NCBI GenBank assembly: GCA_036365515.1
Contig: CM070873.1
Coordinates: 265,729,575 to 265,793,574, forward strand
Length of the DNA: 64,000 nucleotides
From: Torymus aiolomorphi
Lineage: Eukaryota > Arthropoda > Insecta > Hymenoptera > Torymidae
Reading direction: 5' to 3'
The notes beneath the pieces were generated by a model that saw only the letters and a list, made by a program, of their open reading frames with translations, searched no databases and was not told where the DNA came from. Shown piece by piece: positions 10,524 to 20,639 of this stretch; position 1 is the first letter of the stretch, and every line of letters begins with the position of its first letter. The position numbers and the translations under genes are program-made.

Positions 10524-11075
10524 TTAAGAACAACATAATTTTGATTTACATGATTGCACATAAAGTTGTTTATTTTTTCTACAGCCGTTACCTATATGAG
10601 AATTAAATTTATTTTTACAATTTTTTCTACATGATATGCCGCGAATGCGCTTATAAAAACGATCTGGAATTCTGTCGTTTCTTGAATAGTTTGATGTAAA
10701 TAATTTACAAAATTTTTCTAGCGAATATCCTCTTTTCATATAATCTAAAAACATTATACAAAACTGTCCACATACTTTAGAATTTAAACTTTGTAATTGT
10801 TGTGTATTCCATCTGTATGAGATAGTATTTCGTTGTAAAGATTTTAAATGTTGAGGAACCACTGGTGGCATACCGTAGCTGTCGAAAAAAACTCCTCGTC
10901 CTCGTTTGTCTATGAACATAGCGACCCAATGCGATCCTGGTTGTGTGTGTATATCTGTGTTAAATACGCAGCTCGTCGGTCTCGTCAATACCTTCGGAAT
11001 CTTGTCCGCTGGAAATACACCTGCTGATTGTACTTTTAATAGCTGAAGAGCAGCCCGTATTTGAATGGTGTTCAT
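10524..11075 (-). CDS. Adenovirus-type (Polinton-like) cysteine protease
   Basis: An intact 183-codon frame resembling the adenain/Ulp1-fold proteases of Polinton/Maverick elements and related DNA viruses, which mature capsid proteins. The catalytic order is visible: His in GSHWVAMFID (about residue 49), Asp in VFFDSYG (about 66) and Cys in KVCGQFCIMF (about 101), with the family's preceding Gln-rich loop. After residue 135 the tail is basic and Cys-rich, without recognised function. Its start overlaps the end of the upstream gene by 116 bp in a different frame. Leaky scanning or a bicistronic mRNA would be needed to express both from one transcript. No other Polinton genes (polymerase, ATPase, integrase, capsid) are visible nearby, so this is a fragment, or a small element of its own. 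Confidence 0.7.
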   Translation of the reverse strand: MNTIQIRAALQLLKVQSAGVFPADKIPKVLTRPTSCVFNTDIHTQPGSHWVAMFIDKRGRGVFFDSYGMPPVVPQHLKSLQRNTISYRWNTQQLQSLNSKVCGQFCIMFLDYMKRGYSLEKFCKLFTSNYSRNDRIPDRFYKRIRGISCRKNCKNKFNSHIGNGCRKNKQLYVQSCKSKLCCS

Positions 11076-11838
11076 TTTGTTGTTTATACGGTGATTTGAT
11101 GGTTCTTGGAATATAATATGTACTTTCGTCGATGTTCTCGTATATGTGCTCGCCTGCTTTGTTGTGAGGTGTAGGAGGTCTGGTCTTTATTTTTCTGCTT
11201 GGCTTTGTGGGTTTATTAGATAAATCCTGAGGCTCATCAGAGTCAGGCTCTGCATATGTACTGTACGATGCACAGTCGACAACTGTTCTGTAAACAGATG
11301 TTGCCCCTGTATTCTCGTAGTGATGTCTATAATGATTACTATTCAATGTTGTCATGAGAGTGATGTTTTTATTAATCCAGGTTTTTATTCTTACTGCATT
11401 ATTTAATGTGCACATAAATGCTTCTGTACATTGAGCACCGTGAAAACAACAAAAAATGTCGCTTTTATTTAATTGATGCAATGGAGGGCAGTTATAATTT
11501 TCCAAGTTTTCAACATATCGTGTAGTAATACTCTGAATGAGCGCGCTTTCTTGTGCACCTTTTACAAAAATTTGTCTTGCTGAACGTGTTAGCTCACGTA
11601 AATTTGCATGAAGCTGTCGATGAGGTAAGTCTCCATCAAACCATTCTATACCGTGATGATTACCAGTGAGCCAATTATTGTAGACTTGAATTTTAATTGG
11701 TAAGTCAGAGAATGAATGAGGCGCTGCCGCTATCCAGTGTGCTATGTACTCTTTTCCTAGAGCTACGACGGCTACTTCCTTTAGGATGAACTTATTATGA
11801 CTGTCGCGGAAGCCTAGAACCTCGATAATATAATCCAT
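10960..11838 (-). CDS. Uncharacterised protein paired with adeno-type protease
   Basis: An intact 292-codon frame. Residues 1-175 are a compact domain with an acidic start (DYIIEVLGFRD), a KEVAVV strand, an HHGIEWFDG motif and a Cys/His-containing segment (CPPLHQL, then CCFHGAQC). I know this layout as a widespread unnamed arthropod family; an RNase-H/DEDD-type fold is possible but unproven. Residues 175-292 are polar, Pro/Ser/Thr-rich and likely disordered. The frame overlaps the protease ORF by 116 bp. A TATA box and initiator lie about 60-90 bp upstream of the start codon. The lack of stops in both overlapping frames suggests the pair is young or selected. Confidence 0.6.
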   Translation of the reverse strand: MDYIIEVLGFRDSHNKFILKEVAVVALGKEYIAHWIAAAPHSFSDLPIKIQVYNNWLTGNHHGIEWFDGDLPHRQLHANLRELTRSARQIFVKGAQESALIQSITTRYVENLENYNCPPLHQLNKSDIFCCFHGAQCTEAFMCTLNNAVRIKTWINKNITLMTTLNSNHYRHHYENTGATSVYRTVVDCASYSTYAEPDSDEPQDLSNKPTKPSRKIKTRPPTPHNKAGEHIYENIDESTYYIPRTIKSPYKQQNEHHSNTGCSSAIKSTISRCISSGQDSEGIDETDELRI

Positions 11839-11894
11839 TTTCGTGAGTGGGTTCTTCGAACGAGGTGAATACGTTGAAAGCTGAATGCGTACTA

Positions 11895-11927
11895 CACTGC
11901 ATGGGCTCGAGATATTTTCATTTTATA
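11895..11927 (-). promoter_or_regulatory. TATA plus initiator promoter for the protease gene pair
   Basis: On the minus strand TATAAAA (11927-11921) is followed about 30 bp later by GCAGTG (11900-11895), matching arthropod TATA/Inr spacing. The ATG of the 292-codon gene lies ~58 bp downstream at 11838. Confidence 0.5.
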
Positions 11928-11929
11928 GG

Positions 11930-12640
11930 ATAGACTCAGAACTTTCTAACGTTTTTTTTTTTGAAGGTAATTAACAGTAATTTGATAATATGAAAAATAG
12001 CTTAAACTATGAATCACGTAACTTTCAAAAATATTTAAGCTGAAAAATCCATAATAATTTGACGTGATGAGTCTATTTCGAGCACGTTATCATGTTCTGT
12101 ATAAACAACACAATTAACAGAGTGTGATAAAACTTTACCAAATCGTAATTCTAAACGTACAGAGCCAGTTTTTACCAAATTCCAATGTGCATTACTATTT
12201 GCCGTATAGTTATAACGGGTGGGGGGTGGCGGTGGCGGCGTTGGTGTCGGCGGCGACGGCGGCGACGACGGCGGCTCATTTTATACTCATCTAGCATACC
12301 CATGAGCGAAAAAAGATATATTAAAACCGAGAATTTCGACGCTCGACTTTTTCTCGAGAAGTTGAGTCTCGGCGCGCCCGGCGAGCTTCGCGGAAACTCG
12401 ACGTCACGAGCTGGCGGCGGGCCGCACCTCCGCGGACTCGGGAGGGGAGAAAGGAGCCTAAAACTTGCCGATTTTCTGCTGCTTTTTACGGCGGCCAATC
12501 AGCGTGCAGGAAGGCTCTCTTCCCCGCCGAGGTATTCTGTTGTGCTCCGATATTTCGGGGCACACTCTCTCGCCGCTTCGAGTGTGCAAAAGCTTCATAA
12601 GAAGAATTTTTCAAAAATTAAAATTTGAACTGAGAGGGGG
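11930..12640. other. Non-coding; GGC-repeat and GC-rich block
   Basis: 12220-12275 is an imperfect (GGC/GAC)n simple repeat. 12330-12600 is GC-rich and open in several frames on both strands, but no frame resembles a protein. The first part (11930-12200) is AT-rich with nothing recognised. Confidence 0.6.
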
Positions 12641-12685
12641 GGGGCGATCGCTTCTGTCGCCCCCCCTTGGATCCGCCCCTGCTTG
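12637..12685 (-). mobile_element. hAT-like transposon terminus
   Basis: Read on the minus strand from 12685 the sequence is CAGGGGCGGATCCAAGGGGG, a typical CAGGGGCGG hAT end. It is followed by a G/C-run hairpin (GGGCGACAGAAGCGATCGCCC). The matching second end was not found, so the element is truncated or its other end has diverged. Confidence 0.45.
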
Positions 12686-12839
12686 CTAGAGTTAGTGTAC
12701 CTGATAATTGGGGCTCGCTCTCTAGCGGTGGAGCGAGGTAGCGGAGCAACTACGGATGGAGAGAGTGGGGAGAGAGAGGACTCTTGAACCCCCACAATTT
12801 AATAAACTTCAAAATCCAAATAGCCGGGGATCCTGAGAA

Positions 12840-13500
12840 AAGTGAAATTGAGAAAATCAATCGTTTCAATCCATTTTTTGAATCTGTTTAAGTCCGTTCT
12901 AATCCGTTATAAATCCGTTGCAATCCGTAACATATATTATTTTACGTACTTGGATTGAAACTAATTGAAACGGATATTTCATAAAATATTTCCAATCCGT
13001 TTTTTGAATATTTTAGGTCCATTTCAATCCGTTTCAATCCTTTTTTTAAAGTAGGGATAGAAGAGGAATTAAGGCACACAGATGCCCGTTTATTTTGGTT
13101 TTTTATTTTTTCAATAATATTAAATCGTTTCTTTGGCTCGTCTGCATTTTTTCCTCCTCTACGTGGAACTCCCATTCTCCGCGGCTATTTGAGTTTTAGT
13201 TTATATAATATTAAACTTGTTTTCTCCCGCCCGCCCACCAGCCTTCCTTTCTACGGTGGAACTCACATCCCCATTCTGCCGGCTGTTTGAGTTACCGAGT
13301 TGATTAAATAATTAAGTTTCTTTCTCTCGCCCGTCTACGTGCCTTCCTCTTCTTCGTGGAACTCGCATCCTCTGACTAGGTATTTGGGTATTGCAATTCT
13401 TTTAATTATCAACTGGCTTTCTCTTGCCCGTCGTCTGCGTGCCTTCCTCTTCTACGTGGAACTCGAAGTTTGGGTATTTATGATTTAGAGCTTGAGCTTC
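12840..13500. repeat. AATCCGTT-rich and ~95-bp divergent tandem repeats
   Basis: 12860-13050 repeats the word (C)AATCCGTTT many times. From 13130 four diverged units (about 13135, 13218, 13318, 13419) each contain GCCTTCCTCTTCTACGTGGA followed by ACTC and a TTTGRGT-AT spacer, about 85-100 bp long. No gene. Confidence 0.7.
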
Positions 13501-15000
13501 TTTTAATATATAAAAAGAAGAGTTTTTCGGCGCCCTATCTCGTCCTTCTAAAGGCCGGCACTGCCCATATCTAAGGAAAGAAGATAAATCAACAACGTAA
13601 CTATTAAGTAATGCGTTTATTTCTTTCTTTAATTAGTGTTAGCTGTTAATAAGTAAAATAAATGTATGCAATTAAATATTTAAAATAATTGTTATAAATT
13701 TTCGCAAAACATTATAAGATTTACATTTATAAAGTATCCAAGTGGCGATAATTCTGCATTTCCTTCAATGTTTTATATTATTATTACATGTAGATCTTGT
13801 TCTGTACAATTTTTCACTTTCCATACGATTAAAAAAACTTGATATTTAGTATTTATCTTGGGGACATTATAACAATAATTTTTTAGTATACTAGGTTTTC
13901 AACGAATAAAATCATTAAAAAAATATTTTGTGGAAATATGTATCAAAGTCATGAAGAAATAAAGTGAAAAATTTTGATTAAAAAAAATTATAAAAATCGT
14001 GTTTTATAAGTAATTTTAATACACTTTTTTTCATATTTAATTTTGTATCACTATCAGGTCACTGGTGGTTCTATTTATAAACTGAACCAAGTATACGATA
14101 AAACTTGATAATTTTCTTTTAATTAAAATTGAATGAATATTCTATGTTTATTTCATTGTAAATTTGGCTTTACAATTAAAAATAATTTGAAGAATATACA
14201 ATTGCAATGTGTAAAATATATAGTTTTAAAGTAAATAAAAGTTATAATACATGTGTATTTTCTAATAAAAAAAATCATCTAGAAAAAGCAAATATTTCCT
14301 ATAAACATATATGATTGAAAAACAAAAGTTTGTCAAATTCATTTAATTCGAGTATTTGAAATCAAAGGGCATGGTAGTGCCCTGAAGGCAAGTATAAGTC
14401 ACGAATGTGACACTACTGCTGGAGGGCTGCTCCCTACATTCTTCTCGTTTTACATATAATATTCAAAGAAATGATTTTCGGTTATATTATATTTTTTCTA
14501 AATTTACATATATGTTAAGGATAAAGTGTATTATTTTTCATGTATATGGACTACATTATTTGTTCATACTAACTTTCAACTATATGTTGTAATTATGCAA
14601 ATGATATAACTGTTAAAACACAGTGCATAACATTTTATGCATAATAGTATCTACTAATACAATTTTATCATTGAGTAATGAATGTGCTTAAAGAATCATA
14701 AAATAATAGGAAAAGCATCCCTTATTTACCACCATTAAGAAACTAGCTACTTTCAACAGCATACAATATCCAGTCACACCGTATAATAACAATTCCCTTT
14801 ATACGAAAAATTATTCGGATGAAAATCACAATAAGTGTACAAAAATACCATGATTCTGGCAGTCACGATGCAAGTATTTTAAACTTGAAAAAACGTAAAG
14901 CACAAAAATTTGTATTAGTTATGTTTAAGTAATGAAGAATAATTAAATTACTTAATATTTAGATTTAAGCTATTATACAATTTGGAAAATCTAACAGTCA
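13501..15000. other. AT-rich region downstream of Set8
   Basis: Low-complexity DNA. 14357-14445 is a GC-richer island with a small hairpin (GGGCATGGTAGTGCCC). On the minus strand it is open for ~34 codons, but with no convincing splice signals, so I call no gene. The part next to 15000 probably includes the Set8 3' UTR. Confidence 0.5.
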
Positions 15001-15011
15001 TCATTTAAAAA

Positions 15012-15975
15012 CTACAAAGCTAGCCATGGATGATTACGAATGGACTCTCGACTTCTATCTCCATAATCATAAGACACTTCAACACCTGCTGGTATATCTT
15101 CTTTTGCTATCAAAACAAGATGTGGTTTTGAAGCAACTTCGATGATTCTTGTTGCCAAATTTCCATTGCGAGAATGATTAATCAGTCTACCAAGTTTGTT
15201 CGATTCAGCTGTAGCATCAACACTAAAAATTAACAATTAATTTACAACCTATCACAAGAATAATATGATCAAATGATTTTTAAAGAATGTACAAACCAAA
15301 ATTGTTGATTTTTATGTTGAAAATAATACATGTAGCAGCCTGTATTTTGATCTTTGGCATATTTAGCTTCTCTCTGTTTAGCTGTTGTCTGATCAATAAG
15401 CTCTCCGATGTATTCCACAACAAATTCTCCTTTAGAAAAATTTCTTGTTGCCACAACTCCTCGTCCTTTTCCCACAAAATATTGGACCTACAATATCAAA
15501 ATAATTGAAAAGAAGAAAGGAAATTTTGTTAAAAACTGTTGACTGAAAAAAAAAATTAAAAAAAAAAAAAGTGAAATTCCTCTGTATATACCTCCAAGCC
15601 ATCTTCAACACTACATATAACTTTGTGTTCAAGGTCTCGCTTTTTCTCCTCCAGCACCGCCTTTTTGCACTTTCTGACGCTACGACGCACAGGAAAATAC
15701 TCAGTGAGTTTATGATTCGTGGTGGTTAGGTTCTGATGTATTCCGGGGCGAGACAAAGGTTTTCTACTACCTCTTGTAGTAGGAATTTTAATAAATTTAA
15801 TGGGTTGCTGCACGGCACTCAGCGCTGCTCCTGGGGCTTTCCTTTTATTCGGACGCTTATAACCGTTTTGGTGCTCCTCGACACTTGGCATCTTAATGCG
15901 ATGCGGCGTCGAAGAATTATGAATGGCTGCTTCGTCCGAAACCTCAAGCGGTCCCGGGCAACCTTTCATTACCAT
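15012..15975 (-). CDS. Set8: Set8/PR-Set7 histone H4-K20 monomethyltransferase
   Basis: Three coding exons, 15975-15592, 15487-15297 and 15222-15012, each with GT donors and AG acceptors, give 261 codons. The product is the KMT5A family enzyme, which monomethylates histone H4 Lys20 in chromatin from S-adenosylmethionine and acts in mitosis and replication control. Exon 1 (residues 1-128) is basic and low-complexity, with the family's EEKKRDLE…VEDGLEV helix at its end. Exons 2-3 are the SET domain: GKGRGVVAT, GEFVVEYIGELI, TGCYMYYF, the pseudoknot motif RLINHS, and YDYGDRS with the terminal HPWL. The SET core is complete. The N-terminus is shorter than in Drosophila (about 690 aa), so more 5' exons may exist, but the Met at 15975 is plausible. 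A palindromic MITE begins ~220 bp upstream. Confidence 0.93.
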
Positions 15976-16195
15976 ACTAGTTGAGGCTTGCGAAAGGATA
16001 GTTAATAATTTTCTACACTCCTATTCCCCTGTAATACACACACTGCTTTTATCCAAAGCAAGCTCACGTTGCACACGTACACAAACGAGTGTCCTAGCTC
16101 TGCTTTGAGCGGCCGAGAAGCATTAAGCAATTAGCAGACTCAAGCCTTGTCTTGAGACTTGAACTATACTGCAGAGATGAATAGAGAGATTGCCA

Positions 16196-16959
16196 GGGTC
16201 CGTATTCTCTAAGCCTTGTGAAGTTTGTCGTTTGTGGGTGTCGACGACAAGCTTGTCGGGTCGCTATGTGTCGATCTCGTCAACTACAAAGTTTGTGGTT
16301 ATCAGCGTTGTCGGTTATTTGACTGTCAATGCACCGCGAACTCTGACATCATGGAATTTACGCCTACAAACTGCTTTTTAAAAAGAAAAGTCATTAGTTA
16401 TACCTAATAAACAATAGTTGTAGAAAATCATTAGTTATACTTAATAAACAATATTATATTATATATAAATAATGCCAGTTCATAATATTCGCTGTTGTCA
16501 ACTACAAGTTAATTTATTATTAAAATAAAATATAAGATTATAATAAATTTAATAATTAAGTGAACAGAAAGTTTATAATTTTTTTTTATTTAAACTCATT
16601 TATTGATTTTTTTTTTAATAATTGTGTAATATATATTAATTATACATAGGTATTAAATAATAATTTTGTTCAATAACAAAATTATTTATATATAATATAA
16701 TATTGTTTATTAAGTATAATTAATGATTTTCTACAACTATTGTTTATTAGGTATAACTAATGACTTTTCTTTTTAAAAAGCAGTTTGTAGGCGTAAATTC
16801 CATGACCGTCAGAGTTCGCGGTGCATTGACAGTCAAATAACCGACAACGCCGATAACCACAAACTTTGTAGTTGACGAGATAGACACACAGCGACCCGAC
16901 AAGCTTGTCGTCGACACCCACAAACGACAAACTTCACAAGGCTTAGAGAATACGGACCC
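16196..16959. mobile_element. Palindromic MITE upstream of Set8 (~764 bp)
   Basis: Arms 16196-16470 and about 16680-16959 are inverted copies with ends GGGTCCGTATTCTCTAAGCC. The core is AT-rich (TATATA-type). No coding capacity; no clear target duplication. Its end is only ~220 bp from the Set8 start codon, within the likely promoter region. Confidence 0.8.
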
Positions 16960-17153
16960 AGGGGCCGAATCGCCGAAGCTGTGTGTCGCTTGCCGTTAGC
17001 TATGTCGGCGACACCGTGTCGTGTCGTTCTTATAGCGAGTCGTGTCGTGCGTCGTGCTACAGCGCATCGTGTCGTTCTACAAAGTTTGTGTGGTTAATGT
17101 TTGTCGTTTAAAGAACCGCGTATTCGGACCGTCATAAAATTAGTGCAGTAAGG
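16960..17153. repeat. Left arm of a disrupted inverted-repeat element
   Basis: Starts AGGGGCCGAATCGCCGAAGC, a hAT-like terminus also found inverted at 45070-45100. From 17030 to 17153 it is mirrored by 19718-19835 (shared CGTGTCGTTCTACAAAGTTT-type and GACCGTCATAAAATTA blocks). Everything between 17154 and 19717 is inserted between these arms. Confidence 0.65.
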
Positions 17154-17385
17154 GTGCGCTTCCATGCGTTATGCTGTTTATACAATGTACCGAATTTTTT
17201 TGGCGTATCCGCCAAAATCACTAGAGCATGTTGGTAACATTCACGGTGACACCTTTCCTAAAAAGTAACCGCAAAGTATCTAGCATACCAGAACACACCT
17301 ATACTGATGATCAAAACAAACGAGTTTAAGCTTTCTGCAAGCAAAGTACTTAAACTTAAATTTTCTCTAAAAAAGTGACTGCAAA

Positions 17386-17466
17386 ATGGAGCATTATAAT
17401 GTAATTATTGAACTATTGGAGTTAAACATTAATTATATTCGATTACGACAACAATTAAAAAATTGA
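17386..17466 (+). pseudogene. Harbinger transposase N-terminal remnant
   Basis: Twenty-six codons starting at 17386 before a stop. The peptide is clearly related to the first residues of the transposase remnant in the other Harbinger copy at 43397 (both read …INYxRLxQxL). The rest of the transposase is deleted. Confidence 0.55.
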
Positions 17467-17476
17467 AGAAAGAAAT

Positions 17477-17928
17477 TTAGAAGGTTGCAGCAGTTCCATT
17501 CACTTTGACATTGTTTTTGTAGTCATAGTTTTGCAATAACATGCTATCTTCTTGAGCCTTCTTTGAAATAATAAATGATTTTAAAAAGAACAATCTTTGA
17601 TATAAGCTGTTTTCTAAATATGTCAAAGTTTCTTTCTTTTCTACTTTCTTAGTCGCTGTAATAAAACTATCACAAAGGTATTGCCATTTGTCACGGATTT
17701 GTTGAACTATAACAATAAAAAATATATAATATCCATTTAATAAAAAAATAGAAGTAAATATATATTTTTATTATAAATACCTGAATAATTCACATTTCCT
17801 TCATATTCCAAAGCTCTCTGGATGTCATTATATACTTTGTTTTTTTCAATTTCACTACATTCTTGATTATTATACATAAAAGTATTCGCTGAGTAAAATC
17901 TGACTATGATTTTTTCTGACGGAGTCAT
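17477..17928 (-). CDS. MADF/Myb-like DNA-binding protein of Harbinger
   Basis: Exons 17928-17781 and 17706-17477 with GT-AG borders give an open frame of 125 codons. Harbinger elements encode a second protein with a Myb/SANT or MADF domain that helps bring the transposase to the element ends and the nucleus. Here the domain spans about residues 5-110, with the helical pattern ending in IRDKWQYLCDSFITATKK (Trp and basic residues as in MADF helix 2-3), then a Lys-rich helix. No stop interrupts it, while the transposase of the same element is lost. Neighbours are only the element's own repeats. Confidence 0.6.
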
Positions 17929-18547
17929 TGTAAAAAAATTAATTCAGCTATACAGAAAATCTAGATAAGTAGTTTGTTTTGATCTTTAGTATATAGAGGT
18001 TAGGAGGGTATATAGGTGTTGGTAGATAGTAAGAGGTATAGGTGTGTTCTCGTATGCTAGATACTTTGCGGTTACCTTTTTGGAAGGTTGTCTCCGTGAA
18101 TGTTACCAATACGCTCTAGTGATTTTGGCGGATACGTCAAAAAAATTCGGTATATTGTATAAACAGCATAAACAGCATTACGGAAAAACTTACAGAATCG
18201 TAAAATCGTAATGGCGGTGATGCGAAATTTAAAATGTGTTAACTATACGATTAAATAATACGTAGTAAATGTGGGTCTGATTAGTTATATTATCATATTA
18301 ATAAATAAAAACAATAATAGTCTTAATAACAATAAAATAATTAATTCCATAAAAGTTACTCGCAATTAATTAATAACATTACATATTTACAATTTTTTAA
18401 TATTCACTTTGTGCACAATCTAATTGATATTTATCTTCTTTTTCTTATTAAAAACATTGTTCATCAACAATAAACAATGTTGTTTAACAGTATGTACATG
18501 GTAATAATTTATAATGAGTGGGCCCATTCCGTACGAAAATTTCAACA

Positions 18548-18786
18548 CCCTATTCCCATGGAGTACTTTTTTTTTAGCGGAATGGTTTTCTAACCTCACT
18601 TTCGGTTAAAACTTATCGAAATTTGTTGATATAATACTAAAATTGCATTAGAATAAATTAAAAAACAACAATTTAATAAATACTGAACAAAATAAAATTA
18701 TGTTTCCTACAAATTTGGATAAGTTTTAACCGAAAGTGAGGTTAGAAAACCATTCCGCTAAAAAAAAGTACTCCATGGGAATAGGG
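18548..18786. mobile_element. 239-bp palindromic MITE
   Basis: Arms 18548-18620 and 18717-18786 are near-perfect inverted copies with ends CCCTATTCCCATGGAGTACT. The centre is A/T. No target duplication recognised. Confidence 0.7.
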
Positions 18787-18896
18787 CTTTGCAAAAACGT
18801 AACGGAAATCCACGCGCCATTATTCGAATTACAAGTTCACTCCGATTTTGTCGTTCCGTTTAATTTTACGGAACGCATGCGTGTGGGATCGCACCC

Positions 18897-19717
18897 TAAA
18901 TCAGCAAACAAACTAGTTTTTGAATAAATTAAATTAAAATTTTTTTTTTACAAAAAATAATGTAAGTAACTCTGAGAACAATTTGTAATAAATTATAAAA
19001 TCAGTTTAATAAAAAAATTATGAAATGAAATTAAATAGAAGCTTTTAACAGAAGAAACTCCAGTAGCGTATTTACCATTTTTAAATATGGTACATTCATT
19101 ATTTAAAAAAGTTGAATAAAATCATGTTAACAAGTACCCGATGATTTTATTCTCATTTGTATATCTATACACCTCGAACCATTTTAAATTATTTACACAT
19201 TACAATATCACAATTGACATACATTAATGAATCGCAATTAGATTTGCAGAATCTTTCAGAAGGACCACATAAGTGATTTTCAAACTTGGCAAATAGCTAT
19301 TGAAAACTGTAATTTATTCAGAGATTCCACAATAAAGTTCTGCTCTGCTCTGCTCTGCTCTGCTCTGCATTGCATGCTCTGCGTTACCAGCTCCTAAGCA
19401 TCTTTCTAGCGGTAATTGCTTAATATAAATGTACATTAATGAATCGCATAAGTCATGTTCACACTTGTCAATGCGTACACTTATGCAAAAACAATTTGTT
19501 ATAGAAAAATAAAAATAATGAATGTACCATATTTAAAAATGGTAAATACGCTACTGGAGTTTCTTCTGCTAAAAGCTTCTATTTAATTTCATTTCATAAT
19601 TTTTTTATTAAACTGACTTTATAATTTATTACAAATTGCTCTCAGAGTTACTTGCATTATTTTTTGTAAAAAAAAAATTTTAATTTAATTTATTCAAAAA
19701 CTGGTTTGTTTGCTGAT
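18897..19717. mobile_element. Foldback element, ~210-bp arms
   Basis: 18897-19110 is mirrored by 19516-19717 (shared CCAGTAGCGTATTTACCATT and AATCAGCAAACAAACTRGTT). The centre holds a short direct repeat (ATTAATGAATCGCA near 19225 and 19437) and a CTGCT microsatellite at 19338-19370. Confidence 0.75.
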
Positions 19718-20200
19718 TTACTGCACCAATTTTATGACGGTCCGAATACGCGGTTCTTTAAACGACAAACATTAACCATACAAACTTTGTAGAACGACAC
19801 GATGCGCTGTAGCACAACACGACTCGCTATAAGGGTGAATGTACATAAGCGCCGCGCTGCGCTGCGCCGCGCTGTGCTGCGCCGTGCTGCCGCTGCGCTG
19901 AAGCAGCTCTGCCGTTCCGTTCCATTCGTATATTCTTACAAAAAAATGAGCAGTTGCATGTCTATGATATTTATAAATCACGGACGATGTGTATATGCTC
20001 CAAAATGAAAAGTTAAATAAATGAAGGGATAGTTTAGATGACGGACAGTTCAAAAACAAAAGTATTTTAAGCCGAGAAAGAAAACACAAGATATGATATA
20101 CTATGAATTATAAAATTGATTAGAACATTGGAAAATACAGCTATTGATGAATAAAAATAATACTAATAATTAATAAAAAAAATCCTCTTAAATAATATAA
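19718..20200. repeat. Right arm of disrupted element and GC-rich mosaic repeat
   Basis: 19718-19835 mirrors 17030-17153. It runs into a GCGCCGCGCTGCGCTGCGCC-type block (19849-19910) that also occurs at 21826-21910 and 44930-45000. The block shared with 45000-45015 is GGGTGAATGTACATAAGCG. The remaining 300 bp are AT-rich, no gene. Confidence 0.6.
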
Positions 20201-20229
20201 ATAGTACATTTCGACACGGGTGGGGAAGT

Positions 20230-20302
20230 CGATTATTTAGCTGGTGTGAGTTTTTGCACGGGCGAAGCGAGTGCGAAAAAGTCACACCAGCTAAATAATC
20301 GA
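20230..20302. repeat. Perfect 22-bp-arm hairpin
   Basis: GTCGATTATTTAGCTGGTGT… at 20230-20251 is mirrored exactly at 20281-20302, with a 29-base GC-rich loop containing GCGAAGCGAGTGCG. Could be a transposon terminus or a structured RNA; no gene context. Confidence 0.6.
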
Positions 20303-20639
20303 CTTACGCACTAGTTTCGAACGGTATTTTATACCACGAGCGCCGAAAAATCATACCAAAGTTGTGATTTTGAGGTTAGAGTGGTATAAATTATATTAAG
20401 ATGGATATATATTATATTTTTAAAATAGAACCTCTAAAAATTTATAAAGTTCTTATGCACATAAGAAAAATATCAATATAAATATATCAATATAAATATT
20501 CAATCTCGTTCATTATTAACATAGTCTGAAGAAAGTACAATATTAACGTCGACTTGTAATTAACATTTAACCTTATAAGTTTTTTAGTAATTGTAAAGAC
20601 AATTGTAAATACTTATAAGTATTTAACCTTATAAGTTAT

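Larger units (their letters stand above)
17172..18177. mobile_element. PIF/Harbinger element with TTA duplication
   Basis: Flanked by TTA at 17169-17171 and 18178-18180, the 3-bp TWA duplication typical of PIF/Harbinger. Ends read TGCTGTTTATACAATRTACC inward; the right end carries an extra 9-bp copy of TGCTGTTTA. Subterminal repeats extend ~150 bp. It holds a short transposase start on the plus strand and an intact MADF-type gene on the minus strand, the two-gene layout of Harbinger. Confidence 0.85.

Noticed and set aside
12185..12689. Overlapping GC-rich ORFs near 12.2-12.7 kb
   Set aside because: Simple-repeat and GC-rich DNA open in many frames; no protein-family resemblance.
14357..14445. 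Possible terminal exon on the minus strand
   Set aside because: Open for ~34 codons in a GC island but without a good acceptor site or recognisable product.
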